13,292 nt of DNA from Trachipleistophora hominis (taxonomy: Eukaryota; Microsporidia; Pleistophoridae). The position numbers and the translations under genes were made by a program. The DNA lies in assembly GCA_000316135.1 (NCBI GenBank), contig JH994038.1:1-13292 (forward strand), written 5' to 3'. The notes below the pieces were generated by a model, which worked only from the letters and a program-made list of their open reading frames with translations, was not told where the DNA came from and searched no databases. Numbering within the stretch: position 1 is the first letter of the stretch; each line of letters opens with the position of its first letter. Of this stretch, positions 1-9,178 are shown one piece after another.

Positions 1-849
1 CTGTGGTATAAACGGAATAGCGGAGCTAGTATTTTTATAAAATATGACATATTACTAAAATTTATTCTCTGCGAACAAAAGGTCGTATAGGCCACGGTAA
101 GCGTTCGGCACACCAGGAGAGTCTGTTGCAGTGTGCGAAAGTGAAGAAGATTAAATGAACAGACTTTCATCAAAAAAAAATTATTTAGACATACTTCTAT
201 ATTAGTTCGTAGTGTGTTTCGGGATTGATTTGCAATAATTCATTTGTAAAGCTTTATATTTGTAACATTTGTTCATGAAAACAGGTGTTATAAGATTTGG
301 CTAAATTATAAAAACAAGAAATAATGAAATCAATGCCAGTGTTTTGAAATATTTGTTTATAGACTTGTTTAAACTTATATTTGAAGCCATAAAGAACGAA
401 AATTCATCAACAGATGTGCAGGTGATATCACTATTCCGAATTAGCTCAAAAATATTCCATATGTTATCATATTTCTTTTAATGACTATTGTGTTCAAACA
501 CTGAATCATGATGACTTGGTATTTTTTATGTTCATGTTGTACAATATTTTATTTATGCTTAACATTGAGTGTTGTATAAGTTTGAAGCGAATATAAAATA
601 ATTTTATAAAAATAGTATGAAATAAGAATATCACTTGTGCATTAACTCAAATTATATTAGTAATATGGTTTTATTAATATATTTATATACATTTATCCAA
701 TAATTAATCATAATTGTACATGTAAAGACGGGGTACGGCAAGACGAATTACATATTTTTAAGGAATTTTCTATAATGAGACACATCATACGTATGGAAGA
801 TTCGTAATTTATTTATATTTGCAGTTTTACATCTTAAAAAATTATTCTG
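1..849. other. Intergenic region with no supported gene; GC-rich island at 81-149
   Basis: Mostly AT-rich DNA with frequent stops in all frames. The exception is 81-149, where 38 of 69 bases are G or C, far above the surroundings. A plus-strand frame without ATG is open across it (about 30-155, ending TGA at 156-158), and a separate frame runs from the left edge to TAG at 88-90. Neither translation resembles a family I recognise, and both lengths are possible by chance. The island could be the worn end of an older gene or an RNA. A second small GC-rich patch at about 727-745 lies about 105 bases before the next start codon. Confidence 0.5.
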
Positions 850-1626
850 ATGAATGCGACAAATATCCTAATATATTTTACACTTATATTTAAGAAAGAG
901 AATGAAAATGATCAAAATAATCAAGAAACGTATGAATCAGTGGTTGAAGCAGGATTAAGTAATTATGTCAATAGTCCTGCTAAAAACCAAGTTGTTCTAA
1001 AAGAACTGAGAACGCATAGTCAAAACATTAATGGTTGCTTAAAACCATATTATGAAGACGAACAATGCAATCTATCATCCGCAGGAATAACGAACATCGA
1101 TTTATATGACGCAAAAATACCAGAAGAAGGAAAGTTACTCGGATACTATGTTCCTTTGTCGAAAATTCTTTATCAAAAAATTTTACATTTAGATATTACA
1201 TCTTTTTCTTGTTTTGATATCAAGGAAATTTATGAAATAATTACTTCTGAAATATACATTATTATGGATAATAGTATGTTATTGATAAATTGTATTCTAC
1301 ATGTGTTAAATACTGCAAAAGAAAAAAAAGAACTTCTGTATGAGCATCATTGGCAAAGCATACGAAATCAATTGGTCGCGATAAATGGATTTGAAAAAAT
1401 TGAAATGCAATTAACTAGATCTGGAAAGTTGGAAGACAGGGAGAAGGTGATGGCAGATATAGTTAATGACTTACTAGCACTCAATGATGATCCAATGGTT
1501 TGCCATTCGATACAGAACATCTATGATCGGTTCAATCTTTGGAATAACAAATTTTTGACATTTCTAAAAGCAGTCAAAAAAAAATTTCTTTCAAAATCAG
1601 CGACAAGATCCACCAATATGCCCTAA
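850..1626 (+). CDS. Hypothetical protein, 258 residues; possible N-terminal part of the downstream repeat protein
   Basis: I do not recognise a named domain. The ATG at 850 is the first in this frame after a TAA at 835-837. Residues 5-14 are a short hydrophobic stretch followed by KKE, a weak signal-peptide or anchor candidate. The middle and C-terminal part (about 100-245) alternates hydrophobic and charged residues and looks largely helical. Residues 243-245 are three lysines encoded by nine consecutive A bases (1576-1584). Past them this frame adds only 13 residues before TAA. The -1 frame is open there and leads directly into the 1662-4286 frame. The frame may therefore be one half of a single split gene. 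No CCC/GGG motif stands close to the start. Seen: the open frame and the A run. Inferred: helix content and the link to the next gene. Confidence 0.65.
   Translation: MNATNILIYFTLIFKKENENDQNNQETYESVVEAGLSNYVNSPAKNQVVLKELRTHSQNINGCLKPYYEDEQCNLSSAGITNIDLYDAKIPEEGKLLGYYVPLSKILYQKILHLDITSFSCFDIKEIYEIITSEIYIIMDNSMLLINCILHVLNTAKEKKELLYEHHWQSIRNQLVAINGFEKIEMQLTRSGKLEDREKVMADIVNDLLALNDDPMVCHSIQNIYDRFNLWNNKFLTFLKAVKKKFLSKSATRSTNMP
1576..1584 (+). other. Nine-A homopolymer at the junction of two reading frames
   Basis: The run A9 ends three in-frame AAA codons and fits the A AAA AAA form of a -1 slippery heptamer. The -1 frame is open from 1548 (after TAA at 1545-1547) through 4286. A -1 slip here, or one missing A in the sequence, would fuse the upstream 245 residues to about 900 downstream residues. 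The sequence alone cannot tell a sequencing or assembly error from a true disabling indel, polymerase slippage or programmed frameshifting. Confidence 0.6.
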
Positions 1627-1661
1627 TACCATCTACTACAGTGGATTCCGAAACATATATT

Positions 1662-4286
1662 ATGCCTATTTTTATTAATGAATTTAATATGTATTATGTC
1701 GTTCACTGTCTCATAATGGATTATCGCTTTTTAGAGGATAACGAACAGCTGCTTGCAGATAAATTCAATATTGATAGCACAAAATGGAATTTTTCACTGC
1801 AAATTGATTTTAAATTTCAAATTAAGGAGAAAAACGAGACGGCAATTGATAAAATAAACACGTTGCTGAATTGTAGCTTCGTCAACTGCGAGAGTATTAA
1901 TAACTTGAAAATTTGCTTTTATGATACAAATATGAAATTGAATACAATGAATATACCAAATAAAAAGAGCACCATTTGTCTTACTAATTGTGGACCTGAT
2001 TTATTGTCTTCACTGCCCAAAAACTTCACAGAATTGCATATGTATTACATGAAAATAGTGCAATCTGTGATTTTACAAAAATCTATTAATTTTGTCTTGT
2101 GTAAAAATATCTCCATGCAAGACAATGTGAAAATTTCAATACCAAAAGAATGTGCAAATTTGACATTAACAAATGTTGAAGGAATAATTGAATGTGCTAA
2201 TTTAGGAATTGTTAAATGTTTGAAGGATTCTTGGTTTGATTATAGCAGGGACAATGATGGCTATCTTGGTTTTAGCATGATGCATGTTATTTGCCAATCT
2301 GATTTTGAAATCCATGGAAATTATATGAATTTGGTACTTGATGACATAGTTTTTGATTCACAATATATAATGAAATTTACTGGTATCCTATTGAATGCAT
2401 CGATTGGCAATTGTGTTGGGACTATTAACTTTCAAGAAACAGAATATTCCGATACATTTACACTGATAAAAATTTCGTTATCAAATTGTAGGGTTATTCT
2501 ACCGAAAGCTATTGGAACACTAACTTTTTATGATGTACATATTCCTCACAAGCTCATGATAAATAGTTACATCGATTTTTTGTGTATTAATAGTGTTAAG
2601 ATTGAAACCGGCCAAGCTTTAACAGTTCAGTTTAGATGTATTCGGGTAGACATCGATTGTTCTTCGGGCATGTTCAAATTATTTGATGAAATAATTCAAG
2701 AATTGCAAAATGATTCATCGAAACAAAACTTTATATATAAACAGAGAGTTAACGATCTATTTGTGATAAAGGAGAAATCATTGCGTCTAGAAATGAATAG
2801 TAAAGTTGTTAAATCCAGCACAATTGTGTACATGGCAGACGTCATATTTGAAGACCCTATTTTTTGGGTGATAAATAACCATATCGAATCATTTGTTCTC
2901 TACAATGTTAAGGGAACTATCTCATTGACCGGCATAATAACAGGTGAATTTTTTGGAAATGATTCGGGATCGCTCTCAATCGTTCGAGTGAAACGCGCAG
3001 CGCCACCAACGATTACTATTAAAGGTTTAATAGTAAGGAAACCTGTGGATATAAACTGCATATTGGATAGCTTAACATTAGAAAATATAAAATACGATGT
3101 TTCCGAGCTTATACTTAGGGTTTACTATCGATGTTCAAATATAAATGTGTGTATGTATACGGGTTTGCTGACAATTTCTAGTCTTTCTTTGGTTGATGTA
3201 CATCTAACAAAAGCAATATTGATTTATAATGAAGTAGAAAATAGTCTTACCATAAATGGCGAGACAAAACTAGGTAGATATTCTTTGCCATCGCATATCA
3301 GACACCTTTTTCTCAATATGGTTGTCATGACTGCATCAAATGTATTTTATTTACATGAAACCCTAACGACAATTGAAATTTCCAATTGTAAAGGACTATT
3401 TGTCTTTAAAGGTCTATTTGATATTTATAAGTTAGAACTCGAAGAAATGAGTACGATAAAGTTTCATGCTGTGGCCGAAAATCTTGTGACACTTGAATTG
3501 TGCAATCTAACAATCAAAAATTCAATATTTGCAGAAAACTGTATAATAGAGCTTATTCTCAAAGAAATACACAGTCGCAATTATTCAATTTTCAAAATAG
3601 GTTCGACATGTTTATTGATAAGTGTTATTAATTCATCATGTGAAATTCATTTAAAAAACAAGGATAAAACTGTGAAAATAGTATGTCGAAAAGGGGAGAA
3701 ATACATATTTTGGAGAGAGGACTTGTCTGAGCTGTTTCATTTGGAATTGATCAAAAGTTTTTTGTCGAGAAAAATCGTACTGCCTGACAACATACAACAT
3801 GCATCTTTTAAAGAAGTACATGGAACTATCAAATATCCGATAATTATAAATGATGCATGTACTAAAGTAGAGATAACAAAATGTAGTGGTGTTATAAAAT
3901 GTCTAAATGTTAAAAATTTAGATAGTATAAGTGTTAACGAATTTTCTGATCATAATCTAGAAATACATTTAGAGATATCGAGAAGTTTAGTCATTAGAAT
4001 AGTGTATGAATTTACAGGTACAGATGCTATTTGTATATACATCCACTTGGAAATATCCTGTCACTTGTCGTTTTCCCAACATTCTTTAGAGGACACTTTA
4101 ACAAAGCCGCTTCGGATTATACTTCAACCAAAACCTCATTTAAATGTCAACACCGTTGACAATGTCATGTATGATGATCAAAATCAGTATGTGTTTGTAC
4201 ATGGTTCTAGTCTTGACACGACAGAGGTATTAAAAAGACATTTAAACAGCAATGAGGGAAAGAAACGCATACCTGCTTCAGAATGA
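1662..4286 (+). CDS. Large degenerate beta-strand/leucine-rich-like repeat protein, 874 residues from this ATG
   Basis: First ATG in a frame open since 1548; a GTG at 1641 would add seven residues but is an unlikely eukaryotic start. The protein is built from irregular repeats of the form L-x-L-x-N-V/C-x-G-x-I. Examples, numbered from this ATG, lie near residues 166-176, 268-280, 408-422, 470-482, 569-582, 608-620, 711-724 and 734-747. The alternating hydrophobic strand followed by a turn suggests a solenoid, either LRR-like or a beta-helix. It is rich in Ile, Leu, Asn and Lys. No transmembrane segment or catalytic motif is visible, and no signal peptide unless the upstream frame supplies the N-terminus. 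Families of LRR-like proteins are known in several microsporidia, but I cannot place this one. No CCC/GGG motif precedes the ATG, and no AATAAA closely follows the stop; the nearest is at 4629-4634. Confidence 0.8.
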   Translation: MPIFINEFNMYYVVHCLIMDYRFLEDNEQLLADKFNIDSTKWNFSLQIDFKFQIKEKNETAIDKINTLLNCSFVNCESINNLKICFYDTNMKLNTMNIPNKKSTICLTNCGPDLLSSLPKNFTELHMYYMKIVQSVILQKSINFVLCKNISMQDNVKISIPKECANLTLTNVEGIIECANLGIVKCLKDSWFDYSRDNDGYLGFSMMHVICQSDFEIHGNYMNLVLDDIVFDSQYIMKFTGILLNASIGNCVGTINFQETEYSDTFTLIKISLSNCRVILPKAIGTLTFYDVHIPHKLMINSYIDFLCINSVKIETGQALTVQFRCIRVDIDCSSGMFKLFDEIIQELQNDSSKQNFIYKQRVNDLFVIKEKSLRLEMNSKVVKSSTIVYMADVIFEDPIFWVINNHIESFVLYNVKGTISLTGIITGEFFGNDSGSLSIVRVKRAAPPTITIKGLIVRKPVDINCILDSLTLENIKYDVSELILRVYYRCSNINVCMYTGLLTISSLSLVDVHLTKAILIYNEVENSLTINGETKLGRYSLPSHIRHLFLNMVVMTASNVFYLHETLTTIEISNCKGLFVFKGLFDIYKLELEEMSTIKFHAVAENLVTLELCNLTIKNSIFAENCIIELILKEIHSRNYSIFKIGSTCLLISVINSSCEIHLKNKDKTVKIVCRKGEKYIFWREDLSELFHLELIKSFLSRKIVLPDNIQHASFKEVHGTIKYPIIINDACTKVEITKCSGVIKCLNVKNLDSISVNEFSDHNLEIHLEISRSLVIRIVYEFTGTDAICIYIHLEISCHLSFSQHSLEDTLTKPLRIILQPKPHLNVNTVDNVMYDDQNQYVFVHGSSLDTTEVLKRHLNSNEGKKRIPASE

Positions 4287-5894
4287 AAAAAATACGTGTA
4301 ATCCTACCGCATCATCATCATACTAGAGGATACATAAGTAACAAAAAGATTAATGCTGCAAATAATATCTCGTTATCATTAGCTTTTCGGAAATAAGTGT
4401 GGCTTTATCATCATTGTTTTAATTTCAAAAGTCTATCGACGAATTAATTCTCAATTTAGGGTACCGATCACTAACCAAGAGATAAGATATTTGTTGAATT
4501 CCTTCTGATTTTAATATTTGTTAGATAACCACCTTGTTCAACGCTGTTAAACAATACTTGACCTATTAAATTAGGTTTCTTATAGCCTATCTTGGTCGTA
4601 GTTTCACTGCTGGTCAGAAAGGAAGGATAATAAAGGCTATACTTTTTTCTTGAACCACAATATCATTGGAGACTGTAATCTAATAGCATCGTTTCATTAT
4701 TATGTACATGTTTTTCTTAGAAATATAAAATCGCAGGTTAGATATTTTAAAGTTTGAAAAACTGAAAGGCCCTTATTAAAATTGAAATTCAAAAGGATGT
4801 ATAAGCTAATTAATGTCCGTCTTTCATTCTCGCAACTCTCATTTGAGGTATAGTTCGCTAAAATACACCATCGAGAAATTATATAGCGAATTCAATCAAA
4901 ATTAGGTTTTGTATTTCTCTTGGTTTTTACTATTATTTTAATGTTTTATGGTTGCTTGTTTTGGCCTTTTTGTATGAAACAAAATTATTAGCTTTTTATC
5001 CTTAGCGCTGAATAAAATATCTGTTTTAAAATAATGGTATAAATAAAGCTATTTTAATACAAAATGGATTGTTTTAACGTATTATAAACGTTATTTCTCT
5101 TTTTAAATGTTGTTTCTTATCTTTCATAATGGCTTTTCTGTCATTCAAATTCTTAAAAGGAGTTGAAAATTAAAGTTTACAGATAATAATATTTGCTCTA
5201 TATATTGTTACTAAAATGTCTATAAACGTGTTAAAAAATTGAAACAAATGGAAAAATAATTTTTTACTTGTTGTAAATAGTAAAAACGAGCTTTCTTATT
5301 TACAATTTTTTCTCCCCTGTATTATTTTATTGTTTTAAGGAAAAATATTTCGCATCTAAAAATTTTTAATTTATTCTCTTCAAGTTGACTAATCTGCTTT
5401 TAAATTACCTCTTTATTATTTCAAAATACGAGAAAAACTTTTGATATTAAATAGTTGTCTACAACTCAATCAGGTATTTGAAAAATGATTTTTAAATTTT
5501 TAAGATTATTTCGCAAATCTAAGACTTCGAACACTAATTTTATCCTCAATTTTTTAAATTTTTAGTGTGACCTTAAATAGGTATACAAAACCTTTATAAT
5601 CTGACAACTATATTTTTATTGTTAGTGCGAACAGTATTGTGTATTAAAATGGTTTTACCACTGCTTTAATAACTTTAAATGGTAGAGTTTACTTGTTCTT
5701 TTTTGGAAATGAAATTTTCTAAGATCAGCTTTCGTTTCTTAAACAGAGAATGTTTAGACAATAATTTTCATATTTGAAAGAAAAAATTATATCAACAATT
5801 ACTAACAGATTTATTATTCATGACTTTTCCAACGTCTTTAGCGAAAACAAGATGGTGGTTTTCTCAGCGTTCTATTTTTTGATTAATAGTGTGA
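4287..5894. other. Long intergenic region, no supported gene
   Basis: About 1.6 kb of AT-rich sequence with stops in every frame. It contains an AATAAA at 4629-4634 and a 7-base inverted repeat (4854-4860 with 4884-4890). An ATG-less minus-strand frame of under 60 codons covers roughly 4469-4660 and is within chance expectation. No tRNA-like or rRNA-like segment was seen. The transposon relic begins at its right end and may extend further left beyond recognition. Confidence 0.6.
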
Positions 5895-6173
5895 ATGATA
5901 AGCACAAACGTTTTCTATGATGTTTGTGATAACAATGCATATATAAACTATAACGAAAATATAATTAACAAGACTATACTAACAATACATAATGATGTTG
6001 CTAAGAAAGTTAATGAAAAAGTTTTGGGTTTGATTCCTGATGCTGATATAACGTACACAAGTGCAGATTCCGTTTTTATAGAGAATAACGATGTTATAAC
6101 AAACTATTTATTGTAATTTCTTAACAAGCAACAACCATCCGGAATGTAACCTCATAAATTAGTTCTGAAACGT
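5895..6173 (+). pseudogene. Decayed Helitron-type Pif1-like helicase fragment
   Basis: The translation contains TILTIHND, VNEKVLGLIPD and ITYTSADSV in that order. This matches the C-terminal helicase region of Helitron transposon proteins, where 'aIltprN..v..iN..vl..lpg....YlSaDs' is typical. The frame stops with TAA at 6114-6116. Reading on in the same frame gives FLNKQQPSGM, a second TAA (6147-6149) and PHKLVLKR, then TAG (6174-6176). Helitron helicases carry an 'EfLN...PsGmPpHkL.LK' block at exactly this point, so homology clearly continues through two stops. A TGA at 5892-5894 closes the frame upstream. No Walker motifs, Rep domain or element ends were found, so this is a short relic of a longer transposase. 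The 73-codon open part is not a real gene. A cellular PIF1 helicase is less likely because of the PSGM-PHKL block. Confidence 0.85.
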
Positions 6174-6176
6174 TAG

Positions 6177-6597
6177 ATAGTGTGCCTAACAGTATAAAAA
6201 CTATACAGATTCCTGACAGATTATGATCAGAATTTCTATGCTGTAAAATATCAATAACTGTGGATCAACTGTAAATTAATCTATACGAAAATGTATAGCT
6301 AACGATGATCTTCTCATGTAATATTTTTTGTTATATGTTATATAGTGAAATAGTAATTTTCAAAATTTTTTATTCAATACTATCCTTGGTTTCTTAATCT
6401 ACCAATCTTTTGTGTACTCATCTTTCCAGTATCAGCTCTATCATAACGATTTATTTAAAGCAGATCCATATTTATTCGTTCCTTTGGTTATTACTTAACG
6501 TGTAACCAATAACTACCAACAAATTTAAAACTTATCACTGAAACAAACAAATACTTAATCAAATTAAAAATATAAATACAGTAGAAATCTTTCTGAT
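6177..6597. other. Intergenic region, possibly further transposon remnant
   Basis: AT-rich with stops in all frames. The first 60 or so bases could carry a further faint continuation of the helicase relic (LYRF followed by FYAV in the same frame, where the family has LLRN and CNGT), but this is too weak to claim. The remainder up to the next start shows nothing recognisable, and no CCC/GGG motif lies near the 6598 ATG. Confidence 0.5.
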
Positions 6598-7638
6598 ATG
6601 TTTGTTTTTAACAAGACGTTGCTCGAAACCAGTGAGCCTGAAGAAGAAGAGGAAATAACGTACAGAAGAGAGGATGATGAGAAAAAACAAATTCAGGAAC
6701 TGGCTAGACGGCGAACTAATGTATTACAGACTAATGAGCATCTTGATAATGAGAAGAAGATACTAGATAAAGAACGAATGTCTAGTGTCCAAAGTAAGCT
6801 TAGACGAAGAAGGAAGAAAAACTATGATTATTCGGAGCTTTGTTGTGTTGGAGGTGTTGATTGTGATCTTGCCGCCGAAACTGATTTTGAAGAATATTTA
6901 AACTACGTTAGAAACAAAGCTAATTCTCGTAATGGTAAAAAAACTACAAAATATGATATAGGTCACTTACACAATCCTGTTAGGTGGATGCCACTTAAAA
7001 CGAATACAAAAAAGGCAACTAGAACTTTCCATATCGGAAGTAGTGATGAAAGTGACCGCTATTACAGAAATAGATATGGTTCAAACATTGCCAGTACAAA
7101 ATATGATGTGAACGATCGACATGTACTTGGTGGTATTCAACGATATAATTATGGTGCCAGGATTGCCTACAATCACGTTCACCAGAAGAATGGCTGTCTG
7201 AAAAAAGATTTTAGACACAATCAACATAATGTTTTAGATAGTTATTATCCATACAGTTCGTTCTCTTACGCTTCTTCTGATCAGCTAAACACTGATTTAT
7301 CTGATTCAAGTTCTATTCCAGACGTTATGGATTCATCATCAGAAAGTTCATCATACCATAAATATAGCCGCTCAACTACTCCTGAAAAACCCGATAATGC
7401 TGTTCCTATGGTTGATGAGAATTATATGATAGATTTATCGGAAGTAAAAAACTTCCAACGGCGCAAGGTCCCGTATTGGGTTTCAATACTGCAGAGTGAG
7501 GCATTTCAACCAGTTGCTGATTTGGTTAGCCGACTAACAGATGAAGAAAAGAAAGAATATGTGATGGAAATGATGGCAATATTTGATCTACGAACAATGG
7601 AATATAGAAAAGGATATAAAAAGAATAAAAAATTCTAA
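6598..7638 (+). CDS. Charged, serine-rich orphan protein, 346 residues
   Basis: I do not recognise the family. The N-terminus is acidic (EPEEEEE at 13-19). It is followed by a highly charged, probably coiled-coil or extended helical stretch (about 22-75) that ends in a basic patch, KLRRRRKKN at 67-75, resembling a nuclear localisation signal. The middle is rich in Tyr, Asn and Arg. Residues 215-265 form a low-complexity Ser/Tyr/Asp segment, probably disordered and a possible phosphorylation region. The C-terminus (about 290-346) is more ordered: VPYWVSILQ, then an amphipathic helix with DEEKKEYVMEMM, then a lysine-rich tail. There is no signal peptide or membrane segment. The gene ends TAATAA, with AATAAA overlapping the stop. 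It is a real gene by length and composition; a nuclear role is only an inference. Confidence 0.75.
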   Translation: MFVFNKTLLETSEPEEEEEITYRREDDEKKQIQELARRRTNVLQTNEHLDNEKKILDKERMSSVQSKLRRRRKKNYDYSELCCVGGVDCDLAAETDFEEYLNYVRNKANSRNGKKTTKYDIGHLHNPVRWMPLKTNTKKATRTFHIGSSDESDRYYRNRYGSNIASTKYDVNDRHVLGGIQRYNYGARIAYNHVHQKNGCLKKDFRHNQHNVLDSYYPYSSFSYASSDQLNTDLSDSSSIPDVMDSSSESSSYHKYSRSTTPEKPDNAVPMVDENYMIDLSEVKNFQRRKVPYWVSILQSEAFQPVADLVSRLTDEEKKEYVMEMMAIFDLRTMEYRKGYKKNKKF

Positions 7639-7642
7639 TAAA
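7624..7642 (+). terminator. Two AATAAA polyadenylation signals at the stop codon
   Basis: AATAAA occurs at 7624-7629, inside the last codons, and at 7637-7642, overlapping the TAA stop. Signals overlapping or near stop codons are known in microsporidia with short 3' UTRs. A functional role is inferred only, since AATAAA arises easily in AT-rich DNA. Confidence 0.4.
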
Positions 7643-7783
7643 ACAAGGTGATTTGACACGATTTGAATTGTCTTTGATGTTACGTTTTACCTGCGTTGAC
7701 GATTGTTTAACACGAATCAACTTTCTATTGTTTAATTGTGCTCTATTTTGGTTCAATATTGTGCAAACTTCGTTTTCTACCCG

Positions 7784-7866
7784 TTTGTTTATTTAATACA
7801 ACAAACTGAAAAATAACTTCTCCACTTTCCAATCATTTGTTTACTTAATACAACAAACTGAAAAAA
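7784..7866 (+). repeat. Direct repeat pair, about 30 bases each, offset 52 bases
   Basis: Copy one starts at 7784 and copy two at 7836. Both begin TTTGTTTA, continue TTAATACAACAAACTG and end in an A run. They differ at one position (T in the first, C in the second). The intervening 20 or so bases are unrelated. The pair sits in the 3' flank of the 346-residue gene. It may be a remnant of a tandem duplication or a 3' UTR element. Confidence 0.8.
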
Positions 7867-9178
7867 TAAATTTTCTTTGGAGTCTTCATTTAAACGTTCA
7901 CGGGAAAAATCGACATCATTTAAGTTTCAAACATGGTATTGACCTGAACGTACTTTGATTTGACCTCTTTGGTATTATGTTATGATGTTTTAACTTTAGA
8001 TCCTAAGCTACAAGAATAAGCTCTGTGTTTTTAATTTAAAACAAGAGATGCAGCAATGGAGACAATGTTTATTTATTTTATTAGATACTTGGTTCAAAAC
8101 AAATTCGAAACAATGTCCATCATCATTTAAGTATCAATAAATTTATTTTAAACAATATAAAATTTGTTTCACATTTAGAACTCTCAGTATAGGATAATTT
8201 TATCATTTATACTTTTTTATAATTGTATGCGTGATAATGAAGCAATATTTCTTTAATTTCTTACAGGATATGATATATAAGCTCAATTTGTATACTATTA
8301 GCACATTTTGAAAGCGGGTTAATCGATTATTGCTTGTGGTATCATTTTTACTATTATTATAGGACCATATTCACAGATGATATTGCTACTAATGTTTCCG
8401 AACATTATATTATCGATACCGAAATGACATATGTATTCAAAAATTGTACTGAAAATATTCTTAATATATGAGAAATTGTTATTGAATATGCTTGATTTAA
8501 TTATGTTGCACAGTTAATTTCATAAATACGACAATAACCGTTCTAAAATCTTGTTATAATGGATTAGTACTATGTGGTAAAAGAATATACTGGTGACAAA
8601 AGTTATTTTTTGATTGAGATAAAAATTGCCATGATACTTTTTCTTATAAAAGTTCTTTTAAGTATCATCTTACATCACAGATATTTTTGTGATCCGCCGG
8701 GAAAGATTATGGTTACCAGCCTTCGACTCACAACCTTAGTGTTAATTTCCATTGGTACTCTTATAGCAGATCTCTGAATTCTCTTTATCTAAGTTGTCGT
8801 TATAATTGTTGATTGATTATACGTATACGTTGTACAAACCTACGACCTTATCCTGTTCCCTTATATATAAACCAAGAAAATTATTCTTTCAGATAAATTG
8901 ACCATTTTAGATGCGCAATGCTAAAAAACAATAGTAAATTGGTTGTTATAGTTGAACATAGAAGTTTTAAGACAGTAATATAACATGAATATCCATTTAA
9001 GGCACTAAAATAAAGAATTTATCAAACGTTAAATACAAAATGGATTTTCTCAATTTTCTATGAGAAAACAAAAACATCTACGTATCGAGTATCATCAACA
9101 ATGTGATCACGAATGTAAAACGGTTTACTAAACGTACTTTTTAATTTTGCTGATGTAGTCGAGCATCACATATTCCTT
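7867..9178. other. Intergenic region, no firmly supported gene
   Basis: AT-rich, with two short plus-strand open stretches that lack good starts. One (8274-8471) is a 65-codon frame with no early ATG, and the other is the 8574-8777 stretch described separately. An imperfect 17-base direct repeat (7914-7930 and 8121-8137, 16 matches) begins CATCATTTAAGT. A short palindrome, ACGTATACGT, lies at about 8821. None of these identifies a gene or element; decayed coding sequence is possible. Confidence 0.5.
8631..8777 (+). CDS. Doubtful small hydrophobic reading frame, 48 residues from the first ATG
   Basis: The frame is open from before 8574, but the only upstream start there is GTG; the first ATG is at 8631. 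Translation begins with a hydrophobic stretch (MILFLIKVLLSIIL), has a polar loop with CDPPGK, and ends with a second hydrophobic stretch (LVLISIGTLI). This would be a two-pass membrane peptide. The CDPPGK part is locally GC-richer than its surroundings. No family is recognised, no CCC/GGG motif precedes it, and the length is near chance for this composition. It may be a gene fragment. Confidence 0.15.
   Translation: MILFLIKVLLSIILHHRYFCDPPGKIMVTSLRLTTLVLISIGTLIADL

Noticed and set aside
1641..1661. GTG at 1641 as start of the repeat protein
   Set aside because: Non-ATG starts are unlikely in a eukaryotic nuclear gene; the first ATG is at 1662, or the frame joins the upstream one at the A9 run.
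4469..4660. Minus-strand frame of under 60 codons without ATG
   Set aside because: No start codon, no recognisable motif, and a length expected by chance across six frames in 1.6 kb.
7526..7756. 76-codon minus-strand frame over the 3' end of the orphan gene
   Set aside because: It is mostly antisense to the 346-residue gene, with no family features.
7914..8137. Imperfect 17-base direct repeat beginning CATCATTTAAGT
   Set aside because: Sixteen of 17 matches in AT-rich DNA is weak, and nothing else ties the two sites together.
8225..8266. GTATGC...TTACAG resembling a 42-base intron
   Set aside because: The ends look like splice sites, but joining the flanks gives no coding frame on either side.
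8274..8471. 65-codon plus-strand frame with no early ATG
   Set aside because: It is open between two stops but has its only Met near the end and no recognised motif. It could be decayed coding sequence, but nothing supports that.
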